This document shows positions 34,499-43,254 of a stretch of DNA of 64,000 nt, piece by piece. The notes below the pieces were generated by a model. The model did not search any database and had not been told where the DNA came from. It saw nothing but the letters and a program-made list of their open reading frames with translations. The DNA is taken from assembly GCF_017498565.1 (NCBI RefSeq), contig NZ_CP071794.1:3152001-3216000 (forward strand), in the 5' to 3' direction. Source of the DNA: Parasphingorhabdus cellanae (lineage in GTDB: Bacteria > Pseudomonadota > Alphaproteobacteria > Sphingomonadales > Sphingomonadaceae). Both the position numbers and the translations under genes were made by a program. The stretch's first letter is position 1, and the number at the start of each line of letters is the position of its first letter.

Positions 34499-36620
34499 AA
34501 AAACTAAATTTTGCGCTGATACGAATATCACGACCTGCCAGCGGTACAAAGTCTTTCGTGAACGAGGCATGACGACGCGCATTCACATCGAAAATATTAT
34601 TGGCTGATGCGATTAGCGTTACACCGCCTTCTTTGCCCAAAGGCCGCCATGCCGCAGAGGCATTCACCATGGTGAAGCTGTCGGTTGGGGTTTCAAAGGT
34701 GGAGACACGGTCCTGGCTATCTGACCATTCGAGCTCAGCGCGCAAGTCCACAGCATCGCTTTGCGCGGAAATACCGCCTAGCAAACGCAAGGGCGGAATT
34801 CGCGGAACGGGGCCGCCACCATCCCGGATTTTCGCCCGGACATAGTCGGCAACCCCGTCGGTGACGAATTCAAACCCGCCAGCGCGGGCAACAACGAAGG
34901 ATGCAGAAGCTTCCACGCCATAATAGGTCGCATCTTCTTGGAAAAACTGGAAAACAGGCAGACCGTCTTCTTCTTCTCCGGTTGCAGTCTCAAAAATATA
35001 ATCATCGAAAATATTGGCATAGACAGTCGCACTCAGCTGGATATCTTCGGAATTCCAGCGCGCGTAAAGCTCGCCACCCCAGCTTTTCTCGGTGGAGAAA
35101 TTCGGATTACCGATTTCAAATGCTTGCGTTGCAATATGCGGGCCATTGGAAAGCAATTCTTCCGGTGAAGGCGCGCGTTCAGAGCGAGAGAGATTCACCC
35201 CGATCTTAAGTGGGCTGTCATCCGGCGCATAAGCAAAGCCGAGGGCACCAGAAAGGCTGTCGAAACTGCGGTCAAAATTGACGATATTCGATGAGATATC
35301 AGTATTGTCAAAACGGCCCGCAACCTCAACCTCAAAATTACCCAGGTCGATTTCTTGAATAGTGAACAAAGCCACGCTTTCTACGCTGTTTTTCGGTACA
35401 AAGGCTTCTGCGCCAATAGCGTTGAAATCGCGCACCAATAGCTGCGTACCGATGACACCGCGCCAGCCGTTACGTTCATTCTGAACCAGTTCCGCCCGCG
35501 CTTCGATGCCTTCAACCGTAAATACCGTGCCAACTTCATCACCTTCAAATTCGGTATGTTCATAGTCGGAATAGCCAGCGCGCAGGTTGAGCGATTCAAA
35601 GAACCCGTCACCCAGATTGACACCGGCTCTCAGGTCCGCGCGAATCTGTTCGAGATCGATGGTGACCGGACCTTCTTCCTCTTCTTCTTCGCCGCCATCT
35701 TCATCACCATGGGCATGTTCCGCTCCAGGACGACCGGGAACGCCATATTCAGTATCATAATAGCTGACCGAAAAACCGATATTGCCGCCTTCGCCAATAT
35801 AGGCGAGGCCGGTCGCCCCACTGATCGTGCGGCTGGCCGTGTTGGCAATTGTACCGCGCTGATTGGCGGTCTCCGTAAGTTCTTCTGCTTCGTCGAGATT
35901 ACCTTCCTCGGTTTCTTCGGCTGCTTGCGCGAGCACGTCGGCGCGCAGCTCTGGGGCCAGTACAAAACCGGAAATATCAACATCATCGGTATCGCGATAG
36001 GCACCGTTAATGTGGAAGACCAGCGTGTCGGTCAACGGCACATCCAGCGAACCGCCGATGCTATAATCATCGGCCGCGCTGCCGAAACCACCAACGGCAT
36101 CCAGGTGAAAGGCTTCATCGGGGACATCGCGCGGAATACGTTTGTCGATAACATTGACCGCGCCGCCAATCGCATCGCCGCCGAACAGCAATACAGCCGG
36201 TCCGCGCAGAACCTCGATACGCTGGGCAGTGAGCGGATCAATCGTGACGGCGTGATCAACAGACGTATTGGATGCGTCCAGCGCACCAATACCATCAGTC
36301 AGTACACGGATGCGTGGCCCTTGAAAACCGCGCAATACCGGGCGAGATGATCCCGGTGCAAAACTGGTTGAAGAAACGCCGGGCAATTTGGTCAGGCTGT
36401 CGCCAATCTGGCCGCGCAAATCATTGGTTAGCTGATCGCCGGTGAGAACGGATGTGCCTGCCAATATGTCGAGCCTGTCAAGATAAGGCGCCGTCACAAC
36501 GATCGCATCGTCATTATGAAAATCATCACCGGTTTCGGTTTGTTGACCGGACTGGGCGAATGCCGGGGAAACCGGCAATAATAATAGTGCGGCGGACGTT
36601 AGGAATTTATGATGGGACAC
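34497..36620 (-). CDS. TonB-dependent receptor, ZnuD-like (probable zinc receptor)
   Basis: This 707-residue receptor has a signal peptide (LTSAALLLLPVSPAFAQ), a plug with TAPYLDRLDILAGTSVL, DSLTKLPGVSSTSFAPG and LRGPAVLLFGGDAIGGAVNV, and a barrel ending in ISAKFSF. Near residue 300 it carries an exposed His/Asp/Glu cluster (EHAHGDEDGGEEEEEEG), then TIDLEQIRADLR and YSDYEHTEFEGDEVGTVF. These blocks match the ZnuD/TdfJ zinc receptors, in which the His/acid-rich loop captures metal. A zinc substrate is therefore likely but not proved. An inverted repeat that fits a Zur-like operator in part lies upstream. Confidence 0.87.
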   Translation of the reverse strand: MSHHKFLTSAALLLLPVSPAFAQSGQQTETGDDFHNDDAIVVTAPYLDRLDILAGTSVLTGDQLTNDLRGQIGDSLTKLPGVSSTSFAPGSSRPVLRGFQGPRIRVLTDGIGALDASNTSVDHAVTIDPLTAQRIEVLRGPAVLLFGGDAIGGAVNVIDKRIPRDVPDEAFHLDAVGGFGSAADDYSIGGSLDVPLTDTLVFHINGAYRDTDDVDISGFVLAPELRADVLAQAAEETEEGNLDEAEELTETANQRGTIANTASRTISGATGLAYIGEGGNIGFSVSYYDTEYGVPGRPGAEHAHGDEDGGEEEEEEGPVTIDLEQIRADLRAGVNLGDGFFESLNLRAGYSDYEHTEFEGDEVGTVFTVEGIEARAELVQNERNGWRGVIGTQLLVRDFNAIGAEAFVPKNSVESVALFTIQEIDLGNFEVEVAGRFDNTDISSNIVNFDRSFDSLSGALGFAYAPDDSPLKIGVNLSRSERAPSPEELLSNGPHIATQAFEIGNPNFSTEKSWGGELYARWNSEDIQLSATVYANIFDDYIFETATGEEEDGLPVFQFFQEDATYYGVEASASFVVARAGGFEFVTDGVADYVRAKIRDGGGPVPRIPPLRLLGGISAQSDAVDLRAELEWSDSQDRVSTFETPTDSFTMVNASAAWRPLGKEGGVTLIASANNIFDVNARRHASFTKDFVPLAGRDIRISAKFSF

Positions 36621-36672
36621 GGAATACTCTTTTCTTGGTTTCGGGATAGTTGAACGAGCGAATAATCCAGAT

Positions 36673-36703
36673 GATATGTTATATCAATTCCAAAATAACA
36701 TAT
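36673..36703 (-). promoter_or_regulatory. Candidate Zur-like operator upstream of the ZnuD-like receptor
   Basis: ATATGTTAT (36674-36682) and ATAACATAT (36695-36703) form a perfect 9-bp inverted repeat with a 12-base spacer. Within the left arm GATATGTTATATC is also a palindrome. TGTTAT/ATAACA half-sites are those of Zur boxes, but normal spacing is about 3 bases, so the fit is partial. The site is 53 bases upstream of the receptor start. Confidence 0.4.
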
Positions 36704-36759
36704 TCGCCAAGGTGATGTAAATTTGATACATATCGGCTTTCTGACGAGGAGAGGACATT

Positions 36760-37221
36760 ATGACTCAATGGAAAGAAGACGGTTATCACAGCGTAACGAC
36801 CTACTTGACTGTCGATGATGCGGCCGCCGCTATAGAGTTTTACAAAAAGGCCTTTGGCGCAGAGGAAATCATGCGCATGCCGATGGGCGATAAAATTGGC
36901 CATGCAGATATTTTAATTGGCGATAGTCATGTGATGCTGGCCGACGAGTTTCCCGATATGGACAAGCTTGGTCCCAAGGCGAGGGGCGGCGCCACCAGCA
37001 GCCTGATGATCTATGTCGAAAATGCTGATGCCGCTTTCGATCAGGCGGTTGCAGCGGGCGCGACTGCGGTGCGGCCAGTGGAAGACCAATTCTATGGTGA
37101 TCGTTCCGGTTGGGTGAAAGATCCGTTCGGCCATGAATGGACCTTGTCCACGCATATCGAAGATGTCAGTCCAGAGGAGTTGAACAGGCGGATGGCAGAG
37201 ATGATGGCCGAGGGGGCTTAG
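36760..37221 (+). CDS. VOC-family (glyoxalase/bleomycin-resistance fold) protein
   Basis: The 153-residue protein has two beta-alpha-beta-beta-beta modules: SVTTYLTVDDAAAAIEFYKKAFGAEE in the first (split here by a usual YLTV start) and SLMIYVENADAAFDQAV in the second, ending with DPFGHEWTLSTH. It resembles PhnB-like members whose reactions vary widely; no substrate can be named. An AGGAGAGGAC ribosome-binding site precedes the ATG. It diverges from the ZnuD-like receptor, so it may share the regulatory gap. Confidence 0.85.
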   Translation: MTQWKEDGYHSVTTYLTVDDAAAAIEFYKKAFGAEEIMRMPMGDKIGHADILIGDSHVMLADEFPDMDKLGPKARGGATSSLMIYVENADAAFDQAVAAGATAVRPVEDQFYGDRSGWVKDPFGHEWTLSTHIEDVSPEELNRRMAEMMAEGA

Positions 37222-37235
37222 TAGCCCATAGAAAT

Positions 37236-37316
37236 CGTCACCCTGAACTTGATTCAGGGTCCAGAGTGATAGTCACCGCGATCCGCTCTGGACGCTGAAT
37301 CAAGTTCAGCATGACG
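37236..37316. repeat. Palindromic intergenic repeat R2 (ACTTGAT family)
   Basis: The element starts CGTCACCCTGAACTTGATT and ends AATCAAGTTCAGCATGACG. The two arms are inverted copies around a centre with CCAGAG and CTCTGG. It lies before purT and brings an ATG at 37311 that is in frame with purT, which could mislead start prediction. Confidence 0.75.
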
Positions 37317-37346
37317 AATAAAAAAATCTGGTTTAGTGTCCAGAAA

Positions 37347-38546
37347 ATGACCTTCACCAAAAAAATCCTGCTGCTCGGTTCGGGTGAACTGGGCCGCGAA
37401 TTTGTCATATCTGCGAAACGTCTCGGCGCCTATGTGATCGCCTGTGATGCCTATGCCGCCGCGCCGGCGATGCAGGTCGCCGACACGCATGAAGTATTCT
37501 CGATGCTCGATGGAGAAAAGCTGCGCGCCGCGATTGCAAAGCATCAGCCTGATCTGATCGTTCCGGAAGTTGAGGCCATCCGCACCGAAATCCTATCGGA
37601 GGTGGAGGCGGAAGGCTTCAATGTTGTGCCATCTGCACGGGCTACGCAGCTGACAATGAACCGCGATGCCATTCGCGATGTCGCCGCCCAAGAATTAGGT
37701 TTGACCACCTCGCGCTATCATTACGCCGAGAGCTTTGCCGAAGTGCAGGCCGCAGCCGATGATATCGGCCTGCCGCTGGTGATCAAGCCGGTGATGTCCT
37801 CTTCCGGTAAAGGACAGAGCAAGGTTGATAGGGCTGATGCGCTGGAAACTGCCTGGAATTATGCCGTCGACAATATGCGCGGCGACCGTGCCCGGGTGAT
37901 TGTCGAACAATTTATCGACTTTGATTATGAAATCACCCTGTTGACGGTGCGGACGAAAGACGGCGTGCTCTTTTGTCCACCCATTGGCCATCGACAAGAA
38001 CGCGGCGACTATCAAGAAAGCTGGCAACCCGCCGCGATGACAGGCGATGCGCTGGCCAAGGCACAGGATATGGCGCGCAAGGTGGTCGACAATCTCGCCG
38101 GGGGCGGCAAGGGATGGGGCCTATTCGGCGTCGAGTTTTTCATTACCAAGGATGGCGAAGTTATTTTCTCCGAACTCAGCCCGCGCCCACATGATACGGG
38201 TATGGTTACCCTGATCGGACAGAATTTGAGTGAATTCGACCTCCACGCCCGCGCCATCATGGGGCTGCCGATCCCGCACATCGCCCTGACCGCACCAGCC
38301 AGCGCCAGCGCCGTCATATTGGCGGATCGCGACAGTGACGCCTTTGCCTTTACCGGGGTTGAGCATGCCTTGGCTTTGGGCAACGAAGGCGCGGAAGTGG
38401 ACGTGCGGATTTTCGGAAAGCCGATAACGCGGCCTTATCGGCGCATGGCTGTGGCTCTGGCAACCGGCGCAGATAGCAATGCAGCGCGGGCGCTGGCGAA
38501 GCAGGTGGCTGATAGGGTTGTGATTTGTGAAACAGAGCCAGGTTAA
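37347..38546 (+). CDS. purT: Formate-dependent phosphoribosylglycinamide formyltransferase
   Basis: PurT uses formate and ATP to make formyl-GAR in purine synthesis. This ATP-grasp enzyme has the N-terminal [16 protein letters not shown], a substrate-binding PEVEAIRTE, the glycine-rich loop SSGKGQSKV and the metal-binding [15 protein letters not shown]. The ATG at 37347 gives the normal 399 residues; an in-frame ATG at 37311 comes from repeat R2 and is rejected. A perfect 12-bp inverted repeat begins four bases after the stop. Confidence 0.96.
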   Translation: MTFTKKILLLGSGELGREFVISAKRLGAYVIACDAYAAAPAMQVADTHEVFSMLDGEKLRAAIAKHQPDLIVPEVEAIRTEILSEVEAEGFNVVPSARATQLTMNRDAIRDVAAQELGLTTSRYHYAESFAEVQAAADDIGLPLVIKPVMSSSGKGQSKVDRADALETAWNYAVDNMRGDRARVIVEQFIDFDYEITLLTVRTKDGVLFCPPIGHRQERGDYQESWQPAAMTGDALAKAQDMARKVVDNLAGGGKGWGLFGVEFFITKDGEVIFSELSPRPHDTGMVTLIGQNLSEFDLHARAIMGLPIPHIALTAPASASAVILADRDSDAFAFTGVEHALALGNEGAEVDVRIFGKPITRPYRRMAVALATGADSNAARALAKQVADRVVICETEPG

Positions 38547-38549
38547 CAT

Positions 38550-38576
38550 CGTATCTAGTCGTTTCGACTAGATACG
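38550..38576. repeat. Perfect 12-bp inverted repeat between purT and the toxin gene
   Basis: CGTATCTAGTCG (38550-38561) and CGACTAGATACG (38565-38576) are perfectly inverted around TTT. There is no T-run on either side, so it is not a standard terminator. It may be a rho-independent-like stop for purT, a protein site, or a boundary of the toxin-immunity insert. Confidence 0.65.
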
Positions 38577-38625
38577 TCCTCAATTACTGATGATAGTTTC
38601 GTAGCGACAATCAGGAGTCGCTCCC

Positions 38626-40083
38626 ATGAACCAGATTAATCCAGACAGTTTCATAGCGCAAAACACCACCACTTTACCTCCAGCCGACGCCGCGCGTATT
38701 GAAAATAGCGGTTTTACCTTCGCCGAGCCCGGCCAAGGCATCTCGCAAGACCAATGGATTGATCAAGCCCGTATCAGCGATAATCCAGAGGTGCGGGCGC
38801 AATATGATGCATTTGTTCAACTGGCTGGGGGACGAACGGATAATCCCGCGATCAAACAGGTCATGCAGCGCTATCATGCATTGATAACCGCTGAAACTGC
38901 GTCGGAACGCATCGCGGCAGAACGGAATTGGACAGAGCAGATATCGACCACGCTGGGTCAGTTTGATCCGCTCAATCGGCTATTGGATGCTGTGCAACCT
39001 CAATTGGCCGACCTTGGCCGAACTGCTGGTCTGGAAAATACTGAATGGGGTGAGAGCCTGCAGCGGACATTAGATACGCCAGGCACAATGAGCGCGTTTC
39101 GCAATGGATTATCGGCAGGTATGCTTGATGGTGCCCAGGATATGGTCGTAGGCATCGCGACGCTGGCGGGACGGACGCTGCAATATGGTGCAGACAATAG
39201 TCTTGCCGGTCATGCTGGCGATTATCTTCGCGGCGTGACAGGCGCGCTACCCGATTTTGCCGAAACCATATTGCCATCGGCCGCACGGGGCCAGGAAAGC
39301 ACGGCTGCGCTTGGCCAGATCGGCAGCAATATTGGTACTTATATGGCGGCAATTGCTCAGGATCCCGGCAAACTGCCAAGCGATGTATTAAACGCTATTG
39401 ACGGCGCATGGGACAGCTTGCGGGACAGCCATGCGGCGGCCGCGGCGCAAGGCCCTGAAGCAGAAGCGCAATGGTGGGGACAAACGATCGGACGTGTCAC
39501 CTTTGAAGTTGCAGCGACGCTGGTTCCGGTAGCCGGTCAGATCGGCAAGGTGGACACAGTCGCGGATACCGCCCGGGCTCTGGATGGTATCGGTGATGCA
39601 ACCCGATTGGCCAACCGGCTTGATGAGATTGGCGATGTCGCGCGGCTGGACAGTCAATTGGCCGCTTCAGCAAGAAATCTCTCCGATGAAGCGGCGGGGA
39701 CCATTCGTAATGTCAATCCCGGGCATCCGATGCCAGGACGAACACAAAATTGTGTTAATTGCTCGATCGCCACTGATGCCACATTAGATGGGCGCGCATC
39801 AGCGGCGATGCCGTCGTCGGGACCAGTTGGACTAGACGTTCTGCAAACGAGATTCGGGGCCCAATTTAGTGGCGCAATGACAGAGGCGTCAATCACCGCA
39901 ACGATGGAAGCCGCCGGAAATGGCGCGCGCGGCATTGTGTTTGGATATCGCGGTCCTAATCAAGTTGGCCATGTTTTCAATGTCGTCAATCAAAACGGCA
40001 CCATTCGTTTTCTTGATGGCCAAATTGGTCAACAGGCTGTAACCTCGGGTTATAATAGCCTACATTTGCTGCGGACAAACTAA
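38626..40083 (+). CDS. Polymorphic toxin with C-terminal papain-fold (Tox-PL type) domain
   Basis: This 485-residue protein appears to be a polymorphic-toxin effector. The last 115 residues match papain-fold toxin 1, a glutamine deamidase-type domain: RTQNCVNCSIATDATLDGR with Cys376/Cys379, GHVFNVVNQNGTIRFLDG with His449 and Asp464. Residues 1-150 are helical and polar; 150-240 contain a hydrophobic stretch (GMLDGAQDMVVGIATLAGR); 280-310 (WWGQTIGRVTFEVAATLVPV) resembles pre-toxin segments. There is no signal peptide, RHS, PAAR, VgrG or other delivery domain. An AGGAG site precedes the ATG. The stop shares a base with the start of the immunity gene. Target and export route are unknown. Confidence 0.72.
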   Translation: MNQINPDSFIAQNTTTLPPADAARIENSGFTFAEPGQGISQDQWIDQARISDNPEVRAQYDAFVQLAGGRTDNPAIKQVMQRYHALITAETASERIAAERNWTEQISTTLGQFDPLNRLLDAVQPQLADLGRTAGLENTEWGESLQRTLDTPGTMSAFRNGLSAGMLDGAQDMVVGIATLAGRTLQYGADNSLAGHAGDYLRGVTGALPDFAETILPSAARGQESTAALGQIGSNIGTYMAAIAQDPGKLPSDVLNAIDGAWDSLRDSHAAAAAQGPEAEAQWWGQTIGRVTFEVAATLVPVAGQIGKVDTVADTARALDGIGDATRLANRLDEIGDVARLDSQLAASARNLSDEAAGTIRNVNPGHPMPGRTQNCVNCSIATDATLDGRASAAMPSSGPVGLDVLQTRFGAQFSGAMTEASITATMEAAGNGARGIVFGYRGPNQVGHVFNVVNQNGTIRFLDGQIGQQAVTSGYNSLHLLRTN

Positions 40084-40364
40084 TGATCGACAAGACTGAA
40101 GCCCAAAGGATAGCGGACCAGCATCTGGCCGAATTATCTGAATCTGCAAAAACAGAGTTGGTGTTCACAGATGTTCAGGAGCAGGACTGGGGCTGGCTCT
40201 ATTTTTATCAGTCTGCTAGTTTTGCGGAAACCGGTGCAATTGGTGATATGCTGGCTGGCAACGCCCCCTTCATTGTCGCACGGGAAACAGGCATGGTGAC
40301 CACTCTGGGCACGGCTAAGCCGGTGGAAGACTATGTTGCGGATTATGTTTCGGCGCATTCATAA
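40083..40364 (+). CDS. Imm35-type immunity protein
   Basis: The 93-residue protein resembles immunity protein 35 (YrhB-like): WGWLYFYQSASFAETG, LAGNAPFIVARETGMVTTLG and the end EDYVADYV are the recognisable blocks. No membrane segment or signal peptide is present, so it should act in the cytoplasm, where it would block the papain-fold domain of the preceding gene. TAATG overlap with the toxin stop makes them a coupled pair. Confidence 0.72.
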   Translation: MIDKTEAQRIADQHLAELSESAKTELVFTDVQEQDWGWLYFYQSASFAETGAIGDMLAGNAPFIVARETGMVTTLGTAKPVEDYVADYVSAHS

Positions 40365-40456
40365 AGCCTGAATGTCCCGGATGAATTATCAGTTATTGAC
40401 ATCTCGTTGATCTTCTCGCTCATAAGCAGCCAGAAAAACAACGGAAAGCCCTATCA

Positions 40457-41155
40457 ATGACCGCACCCTATATTCTCTACGGATCGCCGCTATCCCCTTT
40501 CCAACGCAAGGCGGAGGCAGTGCTCGCGCTCAAGGGGCTGGACTATGATTGCGTAGCGATAAATATCATGGCGATGCCGGACTGGTATCTGGAGATCAGT
40601 CCGCTGGCACGGATTCCGGCTTTGCGGGACATGTCGATTGGCACTGAGGGAACGGCCGGGACGATTGCGGATAGTTCAGCCATGTGCGGCTATCTGGAAA
40701 AGAAATGTCCGCAACCGTCAGCTTATCCTGATGATCCATTCCTCTATGGCCGCGCTTTGTGGCTGGAGGAATATGCCGACAGCGTATTGGCGATGAATGG
40801 CGGTGGCGGCGTGTTCCGGCCGATTATCTTTTCCGCCATGACCGGCAAGGAACCGGACTTGGAAACTGCGCGGAAGACATGGAATGAAAAATTGCCGCCG
40901 CTCTGGGACTATCTCGAAGGGCAACTCGACGGCGGCAAATATTTTCTCGGAGACAAGCTCTCCATCGCTGATATCTCCATCGCGGCGCAATTGATGCAGA
41001 CGGATTTGATCGCTGGACCACCCGATCCAGCTCAATGGCCCGCCTTGACGGCGTTTCTGGAAGCGATGAACGCGCATGATATTTTTCAGCGCAATCTAAC
41101 CGCCTGCAACAAGATGCTGGCCAAGATGGTGCCGGAAAAATTTGATTTGTCGTGA
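40457..41155 (+). CDS. Glutathione S-transferase family protein
   Basis: The 232-residue protein has an N-terminal thioredoxin-like domain (LYGSPLSPFQRKAEAVLALKG; SPLARIPALRD) and a C-terminal helical domain with YFLGDKLSIADISIAAQLM, the N-capping box typical of GSTs. The substrate cannot be told. It is 92 bases downstream of the immunity gene and is not obviously part of that unit. Confidence 0.9.
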   Translation: MTAPYILYGSPLSPFQRKAEAVLALKGLDYDCVAINIMAMPDWYLEISPLARIPALRDMSIGTEGTAGTIADSSAMCGYLEKKCPQPSAYPDDPFLYGRALWLEEYADSVLAMNGGGGVFRPIIFSAMTGKEPDLETARKTWNEKLPPLWDYLEGQLDGGKYFLGDKLSIADISIAAQLMQTDLIAGPPDPAQWPALTAFLEAMNAHDIFQRNLTACNKMLAKMVPEKFDLS

Positions 41156-41186
41156 TCATGGCGGCGACCGAAATCGTTACTGATCG

Positions 41187-42338
41187 CTAATCCTCAAGAT
41201 CAAAAGCCAGGCAGCCGTGATTTAATAGCTTCAAGATTAAGTCCATCACATCGTCGGCATCGGCCAGTGCCGCGTCGATGGTCACTTTGTCTTGCGCGCA
41301 TAATGTTTCTGCGAATGATATGGTGTCGCCGGCGCATATCATGGTTTCGCCATCAACGAATAACAGCGAATTTCCGGTATCCTCGCGAATGAAGGAAAAG
41401 CGGCTGGCCGGATTGCGGCTCAGTATTTCGCCTTGCTGCAATCGTTCGCGCAGCGCTGGCATCTCGATTTTTTCATCCGGTTTCCAGTCCATTTCCGAAT
41501 ATTTCGGGGTGCTGCTATATTGTCCGAACCAGCGCGCAAAGGCTTTGCGGTCGCCGATTTTATCGGTAATCATTGCGTGCAGCCGATCGACGGCGCGCGA
41601 TGATATCTCACCGGGATTGGACTGCTCCTCAATACCAGGATCGCTATAGCGATCATCATCCTGCATATCGGCCAGCAGATCATCACACCAATGACCGATA
41701 AGATCACTGCGCGACGGCGCCCGAAAGCCAATGGAATAGGTCATGCAATCATCGCCCATGGCGATGCCATTATGCGAGACACCCGGCGGGATATAGAGAA
41801 TGTCGCCGGGTTCACAGACGAATGTCTCTGTCGCTTCAAAATTGGCGAGTAATCGCAGATCATCATGCGGCAACAGCGCGCTGTTCTCATTACAATGGCC
41901 GCCCACTTGCCAGCGACGTTTGCCAGCGCCCTGGATCAGAAACACATCATATTGATCGAAATGCGGACCAACCCCGCCTTTGTCCGCGGCAAAACTCACC
42001 ATCACGTCGTCGATGCGCCAATTGGGTATGAAACGGAACGGTTCGATCAGAGCAGCAACCTCTGGCACATGGTGATCAACCGCCTGCACCAGCAACGTCC
42101 AATGTTTGTTGCCCAACGTATCAAAACGATCAGCTGGCAAAGGGCCATGTTCCAGTTGCCAAGAACCTTTTGATCGGATGATGAGACGCGACTCAATTCC
42201 TTCCTCAACCGCCAGTCCGGCTAGCTCATCGGGTTCCAGCGGATTGTCCCAAGCGGTCCACGGGTTTTTCAGGAATAGCGGTTTCTTTTGCCAGTTGTCC
42301 TGAAGAAAGGCCGCGATATCGAAATTATTGAATTGCAT
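41187..42338 (-). CDS. Cupin/JmjC ribosomal oxygenase (RoxA/YcfD-like, L16 arginine hydroxylase)
   Basis: The 383-residue protein resembles the 2-oxoglutarate oxygenase that hydroxylates an arginine of ribosomal protein L16. The N-terminal FLQDNWQKKPLFLKNPWTAW is typical, and the iron triad is His126, Asp128 (GPHFDQYDVF) and His189 (PPGVSHNGIA). The C-terminal half has the winged-helix-like SRAVDRLHAMITDKIGD and FARWFGQYSSTPKYSE of the family. It diverges from the RluE-type gene, so both are rRNA/ribosome modification genes. Exact target is inferred. Confidence 0.88.
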   Translation of the reverse strand: MQFNNFDIAAFLQDNWQKKPLFLKNPWTAWDNPLEPDELAGLAVEEGIESRLIIRSKGSWQLEHGPLPADRFDTLGNKHWTLLVQAVDHHVPEVAALIEPFRFIPNWRIDDVMVSFAADKGGVGPHFDQYDVFLIQGAGKRRWQVGGHCNENSALLPHDDLRLLANFEATETFVCEPGDILYIPPGVSHNGIAMGDDCMTYSIGFRAPSRSDLIGHWCDDLLADMQDDDRYSDPGIEEQSNPGEISSRAVDRLHAMITDKIGDRKAFARWFGQYSSTPKYSEMDWKPDEKIEMPALRERLQQGEILSRNPASRFSFIREDTGNSLLFVDGETMICAGDTISFAETLCAQDKVTIDAALADADDVMDLILKLLNHGCLAFDLED

Positions 42339-42445
42339 GGATGCTCCTTAGGGAAACAGATTTCATTCGCCTATCCAATAAATTTCCGTTTGGTCATCGG
42401 CGCTATTCCATTGCTCCAACCGGTCATCAATGCCACAGACACGGC

Positions 42446-42991
42446 ATGGCGGAACTCATATTGTTCAACAAACCTTTTGGCGTGCTGCCACAATTTACCG
42501 ATCGCGGCAGCCCGACTGCGCGGCCGACATTGTCGGACTTTATCGACTTGCCCGGTGTCTATCCAGCGGGCCGACTGGACCGGGATAGTGAAGGGTTGAT
42601 GCTGCTGACCAGCGATGGAAAATTGCAGGCGCGGATTGCCGATCCGAAATATAAGATGCCGAAAACCTATCTGGTGCAGGTTGAAGGCAAGCCTGATGCA
42701 GAGGCCCTTTATAGTTTGCGGCAAGGAGTTCGCCTGAAAGATGGCATGACGCGTCCAGCAGAAGTCGAGCCTATTGATAATCCCTCGCTATGGCCGCGAG
42801 ATCCGCCGATCCGGGTGCGCAAAAATATTCCAGACAGTTGGCTTCGGTTGACGATCAAGGAAGGCCGCAACCGGCAGGTGCGCAGGATGACGGCGGCGGT
42901 TGGATATCCGACATTGCGATTGGTGCGCTGGAGGATCGGTGAATGGACCGTGGAAGGCTTGCCGCTGGGGGAGTGGCGCAAGGACGGATAG
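42446..42991 (+). CDS. RluE-type 23S rRNA pseudouridine synthase
   Basis: The enzyme isomerises a uridine in 23S rRNA, U2457 in the E. coli RluE case. The ATG at 42446 gives the standard 181-residue form starting AELILFNKPFGVLPQF. The catalytic motif is AGRLDRDSEGLMLLTSDG with Asp45, and KPKTYLVQV-like (KMPKTYLVQVEGKP) and EGRNRQVRRMTAAVG are also typical. It lacks an N-terminal S4 domain, as RluE does. An open frame upstream to 42341 is not family-like. Confidence 0.92.
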   Translation: MAELILFNKPFGVLPQFTDRGSPTARPTLSDFIDLPGVYPAGRLDRDSEGLMLLTSDGKLQARIADPKYKMPKTYLVQVEGKPDAEALYSLRQGVRLKDGMTRPAEVEPIDNPSLWPRDPPIRVRKNIPDSWLRLTIKEGRNRQVRRMTAAVGYPTLRLVRWRIGEWTVEGLPLGEWRKDG

Positions 42992-43151
42992 CCAGTGGCC
43001 GGTTGGAACGGAAAATGGTCGGGGGCCGTTCGAAACATCTGTCCTACATCGACCATGATCACATATGGTGTCAGCCATGAACTTGCCATTCAAAATCCAT
43101 CATACACACCCGAAGCCGGAAAACAGATCACGTGAGCAGGCGGGTGTGAAA

Positions 43152-43220
43152 TGTGTGAACTTTGAAATCAAGCGACCCGATAGAGAGAGTAAAAAGGGGT
43201 TGTGAACATTGTAAACTTAG
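43152..43220 (+). repeat. Paired-motif intergenic repeat, copy 2
   Basis: TGTGTGAACTTTGA (43152-43165) and CATTGTAAACTTAG (43207-43220) bracket an unrelated middle. GTGAAC to GTAAAC start-to-start spacing is 56 bases, the same as in copy 1 near 6.3 kb. Confidence 0.7.
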
Positions 43221-43254
43221 CAAGATAGACTTAGCTTCCATGTCGGCAGTGATT

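Noticed and set aside
35556..36350. 264-codon open frame opposite the ZnuD-like receptor
   Set aside because: Same reason: the opposite strand encodes clear plug and barrel motifs over the full length.
37311..37346. N-terminal extension of PurT
   Set aside because: The extra 12 codons begin in palindromic repeat R2 and do not fit the family start.
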